A stretch of DNA of 8,002 nt from an uncultured Eubacteriales bacterium (GTDB taxonomy: Bacteria > Bacillota > Clostridia > Christensenellales > CAG-917). The stretch is taken from positions 1 through 8,002 of the forward strand of contig URTQ01000071.1 in assembly GCA_900550855.1 (NCBI GenBank), written 5' to 3'. Under the pieces are notes generated by a model. That model searched no databases. It was not told the origin of the DNA and saw only the letters and a program-made list of their open reading frames with translations. Made by a program: the position numbers and the translations under genes. Positions 1-5,591 of the stretch are shown piece by piece. How positions within the stretch are numbered: position 1 is the stretch's first letter; each line of letters begins with the position of its first letter.

Positions 1-55
1 GCGGTTTTTTTGCGGTTTTTTTGCGGTTTTTTTGCGGTTTTTTTGCGGTTTTTTT
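1..55. repeat. Five perfect 11-bp tandem repeats
   Basis: The unit GCGGTTTTTTT occurs five times without a mismatch and starts at the first base of the window, so the array may continue upstream. It lies downstream of the minus-strand radical SAM gene, where it reads as AAAAAAACCGC. No coding or promoter role is visible. A short perfect array like this is a typical substrate for replication slippage, so copy number may vary between strains (inference). Confidence 0.9.
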
Positions 56-80
56 CATAGTTTTTATCTCAAAAACTATG
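56..80. other. Perfect 10-bp inverted repeat (hairpin)
   Basis: CATAGTTTTT (56-65) and AAAAACTATG (71-80) are perfect inverted complements around a 5-nt loop. The hairpin sits 19 nt past the stop codon of the minus-strand radical SAM gene and could form the 3' end of its mRNA. The stem is AT-rich and is followed on the minus strand by A-rich rather than U-rich sequence, so it is not a canonical intrinsic terminator. No other terminator is visible for that gene inside the window. Confidence 0.6.
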
Positions 81-98
81 CCCTATTTTCCGAATTTT

Positions 99-1220
99 TC
101 AACTTATGCGCTGCAAGTACGGCAAAGCGTAAGCGAAAAACTTTTTGTACGCTTCGCATTTGTCGATGTCGATACGCTCGCGTTTGCAACCGTTTTTGCA
201 CATCGCAAAATATTTGCACGTCTTGCACTTTTCCTCTACAACCATACTTTCTTTTATAAACTCGACGGCTATGGGGTGCTTGGACAGCGCAAAGAAGTCT
301 GTGTCGTTGATGTTGCCCATATCGTAGCAATCGAGGCAATAGAAGTCGCAAGGATACACTTCGCCGTCGCCTTCGACGACGAACTGATGGCAACAATGCC
401 CTTCCATTCCGCATTGCTCGCAGTTTTGGAAATGCGCAAGCCGCACGAAATTGTCGAATTGTCTTACGGAAGTATACTTGCCGTTCATACAGTCTTTGAG
501 ATAGAGCGAGAAGCACTTTTGCAAAAACTCGTAGTAGTCTTCGCCCGACATAACGTAGTTTTCGTCCTCGCTCGGAAACGGCTCGCCGTAGGTTTTTGCG
601 CAAGAGGGTTTGCCCGACTCGTCGAGGCGCAACGGCTTCAACATAGGTATAAACTGCAAATGCTTGAATTTTTGCTTTTTGAAAAAGTTGTATATCGGCA
701 CGATTCTGTTTGCAACTTGCTTTGTTAGCACGGTGAGAATGTTGAAATCCACGCCGTAACGTTGCATAAGTTTCGCGCTTTCGAGAACGCGAGGAAACGT
801 CTGATTGCCGTTTGCGTCAATGCGCAGAGAGTCGGCAAGTTCGTCGCCGTCAAGACTCAATCCCACGAGATAACCGCCGCGTTTGAAAATCGAACACCAC
901 TCGTCGTCGATAAGCGTTCCGTTTGTTTGAATACCTATGCTGACGGGCGCGCGATTGACGTTAAGTTGACGTATAATCTCGTGCAGTTTTCTGAAAAAAT
1001 CCTTGCCTGCAAGCAGCGGTTCGCCGCCTTGAAAGGACAGCATAACTCTGTCGTTTCCTGCAAAATCAAACGCTTTTTTGAGCGTGGCGCGTAAGGTTTG
1101 CTCGCTCATAAGACCGCGCGAAGACATCTCGCGTTGGCTTGACAACGAGTTGTAGAAACAGTATTTGCATCGCAAATTGCAATTTGACGACGCCGGTTTG
1201 AGCATTATGCTGATGTTCAT
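99..1220 (-). CDS. Anaerobic sulfatase-maturase-like radical SAM/SPASM enzyme
   Basis: A 373-residue radical SAM protein, close in length to characterised anSMEs (about 370). Family members oxidise a Cys or Ser of a sulfatase to formylglycine in the cytoplasm, using S-adenosylmethionine. The radical SAM cluster motif CNLRCKYC gives C14, C18 and C21, and QGGEP (64-68) is the SAM-binding GGEP motif. The C-terminal SPASM region keeps the expected cysteine spacing for two auxiliary Fe4S4 clusters: C270-x5-C276-x14-C291, then C332-x2-C335-x5-C341-x3-C345 and C355. D292 directly follows C291, where anSME has its proposed catalytic base. The start is chosen because LKPASS lies at the family's usual N-terminal position; no good Shine-Dalgarno is visible. 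The gene lies 55 nt after the peptidase gene and is probably cotranscribed with it. No sulfatase is in the window, so the substrate is unknown and another peptide-modifying SPASM role is possible. Confidence 0.85.
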   Translation of the reverse strand: MNISIMLKPASSNCNLRCKYCFYNSLSSQREMSSRGLMSEQTLRATLKKAFDFAGNDRVMLSFQGGEPLLAGKDFFRKLHEIIRQLNVNRAPVSIGIQTNGTLIDDEWCSIFKRGGYLVGLSLDGDELADSLRIDANGNQTFPRVLESAKLMQRYGVDFNILTVLTKQVANRIVPIYNFFKKQKFKHLQFIPMLKPLRLDESGKPSCAKTYGEPFPSEDENYVMSGEDYYEFLQKCFSLYLKDCMNGKYTSVRQFDNFVRLAHFQNCEQCGMEGHCCHQFVVEGDGEVYPCDFYCLDCYDMGNINDTDFFALSKHPIAVEFIKESMVVEEKCKTCKYFAMCKNGCKRERIDIDKCEAYKKFFAYALPYLQRIS

Positions 1221-1249
1221 AAATTAGTTGGTCTTACGGTGATTATTAT

Positions 1250-1272
1250 TTCGGGTGCGGGTGTCCCGCCCG
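1250..1272 (-). repeat. 23-bp GC-rich hairpin repeat, copy A
   Basis: Identical over 23 bp to 4095-4117. It contains the palindrome GCGGG-TGT-CCCGC, which can be lengthened with bulged pairs. It begins 3 nt after the stop codon of the peptidase gene and lies in the 55-nt gap before the radical SAM gene. On the minus strand it is followed by an A/T-rich stretch with TAATAA, not a U-tract, so it does not look like an intrinsic terminator. A REP-like mRNA 3' stabiliser or processing element is a reasonable inference. Confidence 0.8.
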
Positions 1273-1275
1273 CGA

Positions 1276-2214
1276 TTATGGTTGTTGTTCGTCTTGGTCG
1301 AAGATTATATCATAGTTTGCGCTCTCTCGCACGGCGTTGACAATGGCTTGTCTGGTCGCTTCGACTGCGGCGGATTGAATTATGGCAAGATTCACGACGG
1401 GGCGTTTGCCGCTTGCCATACAAAACATCGTGTCGCCGTCGTACATCGTATGCACGGGGCGAATTGCCCTTGCAAGTCCGTTGTGCGATATGCTCGCAAT
1501 CGAGTTTGCCTCGACTTTTGAAAGTTTTGCGTCGGTGATTACACAACCTATCGTGGTGTTCGTGCCAAGCAAAAGTTTCATTGCGTCACCGCTTGCAAGG
1601 CACTTTTCGGTGTCGATGAACTCGCCGTTGCGCCCCTTTGCGCCCGCAATGATTTTGCCCGTTTCGTCAACCACGTCGCCCATTGCGTTGACTGCGACGA
1701 TTGCCGTCACGGTTACGCCGAGCACCTTGACGGTTGCCGCGCCTATGCCGCTTTTGCAAGCGTTTTTCAAGCCTCTGATTTTGCCGACGGTTGCGCCCTT
1801 TCCTGCGCCGATATTGCCGAAATCGAGGGTTTTTACGGCGTTTTTGCACGCATTAAGTCCGTATTCTGCCGTCGGATAGTGATATTCCTTTTGATTGAGG
1901 TCGTACAAAACCGCGCCGCAGACTATGGGTATAATCTTGCCCATAGTGCGATAGCCTTTGCCCTGCTCTTTGAGGTATTCCATAACGCCGACGGTTGAAG
2001 CAAGCCCGTATGCCGAGCCGCCCGACAGCACGACGGCGTTTATTTTTTGCATCATTTTTTCGTTGTGCAAAAGGTCCGTTTCTCTCGTGCCGGGTGCGCC
2101 GCCTCTGCAATCCACACCGCCTATCGCGCCGTCCGGCGCAAGTATGACGCTCACGCCCGTGAAGTCGTCGTCGTAGTGTCCTATCTTAAATCCCGAAGGT
2201 ATCGCAACTTTCAT
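1276..2214 (-). CDS. P1/S58 (DmpA-type) aminopeptidase family protein
   Basis: A 312-residue protein of the DmpA/P1 family (MEROPS S58, Ntn-type fold), whose members include L-aminopeptidase/D-Ala-esterases and related amidases. Visible family signatures are the opening IPSGFKIGHY, the Gly-rich CRGGAPGTRETD near 36-47, VVLSGGSAYGLA (61-72), and HNGLARAIRPVHT (244-256). Family proteins self-cleave so that a Ser or Thr becomes the N-terminal nucleophile. Here the likely site is Asn219-Thr220 in GTNTTIG, which is inferred from family resemblance. The frame is open up to 2265, but start 2214 is chosen because GAGGA sits 5 nt upstream, the protein then begins in register with relatives, and the extra 17 codons are the terminator of the preceding gene. 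No signal peptide is seen, so the protein is cytoplasmic. Its natural substrate cannot be told from the sequence. Confidence 0.88.
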   Translation of the reverse strand: MKVAIPSGFKIGHYDDDFTGVSVILAPDGAIGGVDCRGGAPGTRETDLLHNEKMMQKINAVVLSGGSAYGLASTVGVMEYLKEQGKGYRTMGKIIPIVCGAVLYDLNQKEYHYPTAEYGLNACKNAVKTLDFGNIGAGKGATVGKIRGLKNACKSGIGAATVKVLGVTVTAIVAVNAMGDVVDETGKIIAGAKGRNGEFIDTEKCLASGDAMKLLLGTNTTIGCVITDAKLSKVEANSIASISHNGLARAIRPVHTMYDGDTMFCMASGKRPVVNLAIIQSAAVEATRQAIVNAVRESANYDIIFDQDEQQP

Positions 2215-2224
2215 TTTATTCCTC

Positions 2225-2262
2225 AAAAAAACAAAAGTCCGCCTCAAAAAGCAGGACTTTTG
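2225..2262 (-). terminator. Intrinsic terminator of the alpha/beta hydrolase gene
   Basis: On the minus strand CAAAAGTCC (2262-2254) pairs with GGACTTTTG (2240-2232) in a 9-bp stem, followed by a run of seven T (2231-2225). The terminator begins 10 nt past the hydrolase stop codon and ends 10 nt before the peptidase start codon. The peptidase gene therefore depends on readthrough or on a promoter that begins inside or after this element. Confidence 0.85.
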
Positions 2263-2272
2263 CAATATATTT

Positions 2273-3199
2273 TTATTTGCACAAATCGTCTATGCTGGTT
2301 TGCTCGTAGATGATGAATTTGTCAAAGAAGTCCGCAACGTCTTTTTGCATTTGCTCGCCGCACCAGTCGTAAAACACTTCGTGTCTTGCGCCAGGGTAAA
2401 GGTGCAATTCGGTGTTAATTCCGTTTTGTCTGTACATCTTGTCGAGTTTTTTGACGCCCTTGCCCATTTGTCCGACCGAGTCCGCGTCGCCCGAAAAGAT
2501 GCCTATCGCGGTTGCGGGATTGAGTTTTGCCTGCGCCTTTTTGCTGTACAGTTTGGAAGTTTCCTTCATCATATAGAAGTCGAAGCCGACGGACATATTT
2601 TGGTGCGCGAGCGGGTCGGCAAGCACGTCCTCACGTCTTGCGCGAACGCTGTTTGCCCACTGCAATTTGCCCTCGTCGCCTTTGAATTTCTGGAAGTTGT
2701 CGCTCACCCAGTTGACGATGCGCGGACGCCAGTTTCTCGCAACGAGGAATATCGGCGCGACCGCGATTTTGCCGAGATTGAACAAATCTCTCATATGTCC
2801 CGAACCGATGAGCGCGATTGCCTTTACGTCCGTGCCCTCTTGCGCAAACGCTTGCGAGAGAAAACTGCCGTAACTGTGTCCCATAAGGAACACGGGCAAG
2901 TCATATTGAGATTTGAGCCACTCGCGGAAGAACAATTCGTCCTGCAAAGTCTTTTTGAAAATATTGCCGGGGTGCTTGCCTCGATTTTGGTCGGTTTCGG
3001 TGAGTCCGTGCGCGCGGTGATCGTCGCCGAACACTATGTAACCTCTCGTGTTGAGGTAGCGCGCGAACTCGTCGTAGCGACCTGCGTACTCGCTCATACC
3101 GTGCACGAGTTGAATGACGCCTTTGGGATTTTCCACGTCGTCCCAAAGTCTGCAATAAATCTCGGTGTTGTCAAAACTTTTGAGTTTGAACTCTTTCAT
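2273..3199 (-). CDS. Alpha/beta hydrolase, S33/monoacylglycerol lipase-like
   Basis: A 308-residue soluble alpha/beta hydrolase of the Hydrolase_4 (serine aminopeptidase S33, monoacylglycerol/lysophospholipase-like) group. The catalytic triad can be read as Ser109 in GHSYG (107-111), Asp240 in SGDADSVG, and His273 in GARHE. LVHGMSEYAGRY (31-42) is the family's oxyanion-hole region, and DHRAHGLT (60-67) matches the conserved DHRGHGxS stretch. A variable lid region spans about 135-225. No signal peptide is present. The frame is open to 3256, but start 3199 is preferred: a GAGGG sits about 9 nt upstream, and the longer version would run through a consensus promoter. The gene has its own promoter and terminator, so it is probably a monocistronic unit. 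Substrates are probably acylglycerol or other carboxyl esters; the exact one cannot be assigned. Confidence 0.88.
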   Translation of the reverse strand: MKEFKLKSFDNTEIYCRLWDDVENPKGVIQLVHGMSEYAGRYDEFARYLNTRGYIVFGDDHRAHGLTETDQNRGKHPGNIFKKTLQDELFFREWLKSQYDLPVFLMGHSYGSFLSQAFAQEGTDVKAIALIGSGHMRDLFNLGKIAVAPIFLVARNWRPRIVNWVSDNFQKFKGDEGKLQWANSVRARREDVLADPLAHQNMSVGFDFYMMKETSKLYSKKAQAKLNPATAIGIFSGDADSVGQMGKGVKKLDKMYRQNGINTELHLYPGARHEVFYDWCGEQMQKDVADFFDKFIIYEQTSIDDLCK

Positions 3200-3235
3200 A
3201 TGCGTTTCCCTCAAAAATAAGGTTTTATTAAACAC

Positions 3236-3264
3236 ATTATATACAATAAAACGCACTTTTTCAA
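3236..3264 (-). promoter_or_regulatory. Consensus promoter of the hydrolase gene
   Basis: On the minus strand the -35 box is TTGAAA (3264-3259), the spacer is exactly 17 bp, and the -10 box is a perfect TATAAT (3241-3236). Transcription should start near 3229, about 30 nt ahead of the start codon at 3199. It is divergent from the promoter of the thiamine pyrophosphokinase gene, with 30 bp between the two -35 boxes. Confidence 0.85.
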
Positions 3265-3294
3265 TAGTAGTTTTGAAAAATACAGCGACAAAAA

Positions 3295-3323
3295 TTGCAA
3301 AAATCGTTGCGTAGTGCTACACT
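3295..3323 (+). promoter_or_regulatory. Promoter of the thiamine pyrophosphokinase gene, leaderless
   Basis: TTGCAA (3295-3300), a 17-bp spacer and TACACT (3318-3323) form a moderate SigA-like promoter, with four of six matches in each box. Only 6 nt separate the -10 box from the ATG at 3330, so the expected transcription start coincides with the A of the start codon. No Shine-Dalgarno is present upstream, which agrees with a leaderless mRNA. Confidence 0.6.
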
Positions 3324-3329
3324 GTTTTT

Positions 3330-3932
3330 ATGCAAGTATCCATTGTTCTTAATTGCGGAAGCGAAATAAAGCGCAAAATCAAAGGCGACAAAGTCGTATG
3401 TTGCGACGGCGGTTTCAACGTATGCACGGTGACGCCCGACGTCATACTCGGCGATTTCGATTCGCTCGAAAAACCCGAAGGTATCGACATTCCCCTCGTC
3501 GAGCATAATCCTCACAAAAACGCAAGCGACGGCGAACTTGCCGTGTACTACGCAAAAGAGGTCTACAACGCCGACTCGCTCGTGTTTTACGGCATAACGG
3601 GCGGCAGAGTCGACCACGTTCTTTGCAACCTTGCGATTATGCGCCTTGCCCACTCTCTCGGTATGAGCGCAAAAGCCGAAGAAGACGGTTTGGACATTTA
3701 CTACGTCGAGGGTGAGTTCGATATGCCCACGCAAAAGGGCGAAACCATATCCATACTTCCCTACGGCGAAAGCGCGCTCGTGAGCGATTCGAAGAACCTC
3801 GAATACCCTCTTGACGAACTTATACTCACCTCTTGCGACTCGCGCGGACTGAGCAACGTATCCCTCGGCGGAAAGATTCACATCAACGTCAAACGAGGCG
3901 GCGTGTTCGTGTTCAGATACATAAAACGATAA
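3330..3932 (+). CDS. thiN: Thiamine pyrophosphokinase (thiamine diphosphokinase)
   Basis: A 200-residue cytoplasmic enzyme that transfers pyrophosphate from ATP to thiamine, giving thiamine diphosphate; the length is usual for the bacterial family. The N-terminal catalytic domain (about 1-115) shows CDGG (25-28), PDVILGDFDS (36-45), KNASDGE (63-69, the family's KxxTDxE-type metal site) and GGRVDH (91-96). The C-terminal beta-rich thiamine-binding domain ends with SRGLSN (171-176), which matches the conserved TxGLSN. The start ATG is at the natural beginning of the domain but lacks an SD. It is convergent with the riboswitch-controlled thiT-like gene, and the pair makes a salvage route: uptake followed by activation. 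No TPP riboswitch precedes this gene. The gene symbol follows the Bacillus name for this family. Confidence 0.93.
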   Translation: MQVSIVLNCGSEIKRKIKGDKVVCCDGGFNVCTVTPDVILGDFDSLEKPEGIDIPLVEHNPHKNASDGELAVYYAKEVYNADSLVFYGITGGRVDHVLCNLAIMRLAHSLGMSAKAEEDGLDIYYVEGEFDMPTQKGETISILPYGESALVSDSKNLEYPLDELILTSCDSRGLSNVSLGGKIHINVKRGGVFVFRYIKR

Positions 3933-4041
3933 TTTTTCAAAAAAATAAAAAAAATTTTCGATTTAGTCCAATAAAACGAGCGTTTGGATTGTATATATAA
4001 CGAAAACAAAAAATTCATCGTTTTTCAAAACCTTTCTAACA

Positions 4042-4068
4042 AAAAAGCACGGCGACGCCGTGCTTTTT
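4042..4068. terminator. Bidirectional intrinsic terminator between convergent genes
   Basis: GCACGGC (4047-4053) and GCCGTGC (4057-4063) form a stem with a 3-nt GAC loop, extended by five A/T pairs. T-runs follow the GC-rich stem on both strands. The element lies between the stop codons of the plus-strand kinase gene (3932) and the minus-strand thiT-like gene (4122), so it can end both transcripts. The rest of 3933-4121 is A/T-rich with no visible gene. Confidence 0.92.
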
Positions 4069-4094
4069 GATTTTGATTCGATTAATACTTATTA

Positions 4095-4117
4095 TTCGGG
4101 TGCGGGTGTCCCGCCCG
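4095..4117 (-). repeat. 23-bp GC-rich hairpin repeat, copy B
   Basis: Identical over 23 bp to 1250-1272, including the GCGGG-TGT-CCCGC palindrome, and also followed on the minus strand by an AATAATAA-like stretch. It begins 4 nt after the thiT stop codon. The separate, much stronger terminator at 4042-4068 lies farther downstream, so this repeat is not needed for termination. A role at the mRNA 3' end is inferred. Confidence 0.8.
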
Positions 4118-4121
4118 TTAA

Positions 4122-5300
4122 TTATTGATTGTTATTGTTATTTTCTTGATTTTGAATTATTTGCTTGTCTATCTCGTCGAGGTCTTCGTCCTCATTATCG
4201 GTCGGTTGCTCGGTTTTAACTTCCGCCGCCTTGTTCACGTCGCTCGACTTTTGCATAAGAGCGGAAAACGATTTCGAGGCAAACAACGTGCTTCCTGCAA
4301 CGAGCGCGATGAGCATATCCACAAACGCAAACGAGTTGTACGCCATACTGTACGCGATTGCCGTGTCGTACTTATCGAGGTCTGCGTAGTCTGCAAACGC
4401 AAATACGCCCGAGCAAACGTGGCAAGCATATCTCAACACCACGGCAAGCACGCCGCCGAGCAAGAACGCAACGACCTTTTTGTCCTTGAACACGCCCTTT
4501 TCCATAAATATACCGCTGACGCCGATAAGACCGAAAGCGAGAGGATAGTCGAGCAAGAATTGCATCGGGTGAATGATGAACGGGTCTTGCAACGCTTGCA
4601 ATACGCCGTAAATCGTGCATACGATAAGTCCTCTTCTCGTGCCGAACATACAGCAGTAAATCATAAGCGGAAGAAGGCTTGCGAACGTAACCGATCCGCC
4701 TTGCGGCAATTTGAAAAGTTTTGCGTACGACAACGCAAACGAGAGCGCGATCGAGATTGCGCCGTACACGATAGAGCGAGTGTCGCTCATCTTGCGCTTG
4801 TCGCCGACGAACCACATCACCACCATAATCACCATAAACACGACCGCGGACACAATCATTCCGACGAGGTTTGCGTTAGGATAATAGTCCGCAATATCGC
4901 CGTAGTATTGCGACATAAGCACCATCGTGGCGATAAAGCAACCGAGCGTCAAAACGGCGGGGGGGGGAAAAAAAAAATTTTTCGCCCTATTGCTGAAAAG
5001 CGAACTTACGAGCATTGCGATTGCCCCCGCGACCACGGTTATGAGCGTTGCGAGTATGGGGTAAAAGAGTTTTGCCTGCATATCGTCGATGTTGCATTGA
5101 AATTTGACGTACGCAAACACGACAACCATAGTTACGGCGAATCCCGTCGTTATGCCTACGGCATACTTTTTGAAATCGGCAAATTTTTCCTTTTTGAAAA
5201 ACCACACGAGCAAACCGACGATTATAAACGCCGCCACCAACGCAACCGCAAGGTAAAGCGCAACGAATTGCAACTTGTCGCTCAACGTTTCGATATCCAT
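4122..5300 (-). CDS. thiT: ThiT-like ECF thiamine transporter S component with extra N-terminal membrane domain
   Basis: A 392-residue membrane protein. Residues about 172-345 match ThiT (YuaJ), the thiamine-binding S component of ECF transporters: SYAKLFKLPQGGS (191-203), LPLMIY (210-215), and QDPFIIHPMQFLLDYPLAF (238-256). In the binding region, H294, Y317 and N322 fall where L. lactis ThiT has ligand residues, while F302 sits where it has a Trp; this alignment is from memory. ThiT is normally about 180-190 residues with six helices. Here about 170 residues carrying five more hydrophobic segments precede it (near 11-34, 46-66, 78-103, 114-131, 145-165). The tail (351-392) is acidic and ends in an Asn/Gln run. 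Start 5300 is chosen for the AGGAGG 10 nt upstream; the frame is open to 5348. A TPP riboswitch controls the gene, which supports the function. The ECF A1/A2/T module must be encoded elsewhere. A G9A10 run interrupts the N-terminal domain's coding sequence. Confidence 0.88.
   Translation of the reverse strand: MDIETLSDKLQFVALYLAVALVAAFIIVGLLVWFFKKEKFADFKKYAVGITTGFAVTMVVVFAYVKFQCNIDDMQAKLFYPILATLITVVAGAIAMLVSSLFSNRAKNFFFPPPAVLTLGCFIATMVLMSQYYGDIADYYPNANLVGMIVSAVVFMVIMVVMWFVGDKRKMSDTRSIVYGAISIALSFALSYAKLFKLPQGGSVTFASLLPLMIYCCMFGTRRGLIVCTIYGVLQALQDPFIIHPMQFLLDYPLAFGLIGVSGIFMEKGVFKDKKVVAFLLGGVLAVVLRYACHVCSGVFAFADYADLDKYDTAIAYSMAYNSFAFVDMLIALVAGSTLFASKSFSALMQKSSDVNKAAEVKTEQPTDNEDEDLDEIDKQIIQNQENNNNNQ
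4959..4982. repeat. G9-A10-T5 homopolymer tract inside the thiT coding sequence
   Basis: Nine G (4959-4967), ten A (4968-4977) and five T (4978-4982) run together. On the coding minus strand they encode KNFFFPPP at about residues 107-114 of the ThiT-like protein, just before a predicted helix. The reading frame is intact as given. A one-base change in either tract would remove the whole ThiT part. Possible readings are a slippage-prone contingency tract or a sequencing/assembly length error. Confidence 0.9.
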
Positions 5301-5333
5301 AAAAAAAAGTCCTCCTGCTATTTGGGGGAACTT
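5301..5333 (-). promoter_or_regulatory. SD-sequestering hairpin with U8 tract (riboswitch expression platform)
   Basis: On the minus strand AGTTCCCCC (5332-5324) can pair with GGAGGACT (5315-5308), with one G-U pair and one mismatch. This buries most of the AGGAGG ribosome binding site (5316-5311) of thiT. The hairpin runs straight into eight T (5308-5301), after which the ATG follows at once. It could therefore work as a terminator, as a translation block, or both. The mechanism is inferred from sequence alone. Confidence 0.5.
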
Positions 5334-5369
5334 GAAAAGAAAAGGCAATATCTTAAAACTTACGTTTCG

Positions 5370-5439
5370 TTGCTTCCTTACGCGAGGATTATCTCACAAG
5401 TTTGAGGGTATCATCTCAGCTTTACAGCACCCCTAGCAA
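5370..5439 (-). ncRNA. TPP (THI-box) riboswitch aptamer
   Basis: A 70-nt RNA on the minus strand, upstream of the thiT-like gene. It carries the conserved THI-box pieces in order: GGGGTGC, then CTGAGATGATACCC, then GAGATAATCCTC, then GCGTAAGGAAGC. P1 is TTGCT (5439-5435) with AGCAA (5374-5370), P2 is built on GGG/CCC, and P5 is GAG/CTC around ATAATC. The P3 arm is reduced to a few bases, so the aptamer is compact. Binding of thiamine diphosphate should lower thiT expression. The predicted transcription start falls at the very first aptamer bases, so P1 may be formed by the extreme 5' end of the mRNA. Confidence 0.93.
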
Positions 5440-5444
5440 GTTTT

Positions 5445-5473
5445 ATTGTATGCGAGAGGCGGATTTAAGTCAA
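5445..5473 (-). promoter_or_regulatory. Promoter of the riboswitch-thiT unit
   Basis: On the minus strand, -35 TTGACT (5473-5468), a 17-bp spacer and -10 TACAAT (5450-5445), each with five of six consensus matches. The start should be near 5440-5437, which is exactly where the TPP aptamer begins. It diverges from the mscL promoter. Confidence 0.8.
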
Positions 5474-5529
5474 TTATTTTGCGAAAATAGCCGAAAAATA
5501 CCTCAAATTTTGTCAAATTGCCCATCTTC

Positions 5530-5558
5530 TTGACTTAAAATACGAAAAGTATTATATT
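5530..5558 (+). promoter_or_regulatory. Promoter of mscL
   Basis: TTGACT (5530-5535), a 17-bp spacer and TATATT (5553-5558), each with five of six consensus matches. The start is expected near 5565, giving a leader of about 27 nt with an AAGGAG (5575-5580) ahead of the ATG at 5592. The ten bases TTGACTTAAA are shared, in inverted orientation, with the divergent thiT promoter. Confidence 0.82.
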
Positions 5559-5591
5559 GTTTACTACATCAACGAAGGAGAGATAACTTTT

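Noticed and set aside
1..55. CRISPR array
   Set aside because: The 11-bp units abut directly with no spacers, and no cas genes are present.
56..80. Hairpin as a canonical intrinsic terminator of the radical SAM gene
   Set aside because: The stem is almost all A/T and is followed on the minus strand by A-rich sequence instead of a U-tract.
21..728. 235-codon open frame on the plus strand
   Set aside because: It begins in the tandem repeats and is antisense to the radical SAM gene, whose cysteine motifs are intact.
1250..1272. 23-bp repeat as an insertion-sequence end or attachment site
   Set aside because: Both copies are in direct orientation and flank ordinary core genes. There is no transposase or integrase between them and no target duplication.
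2300..3220. 306-codon open frame on the plus strand
   Set aside because: Antisense to the alpha/beta hydrolase, which has a complete catalytic triad, promoter and terminator. The plus-strand product shows no recognisable motif.
3265..3329. TPP riboswitch in front of the thiamine pyrophosphokinase gene
   Set aside because: The 65-bp gap between the divergent promoters lacks every THI-box element, and the mRNA seems to have no leader.
4125..5405. 426-codon open frame on the plus strand
   Set aside because: It is antisense to the ThiT-like gene. Its product is rich in His, Arg and Glu with no family pattern, and it runs through the riboswitch. The minus-strand frame has clear ThiT motifs, an SD and a promoter.
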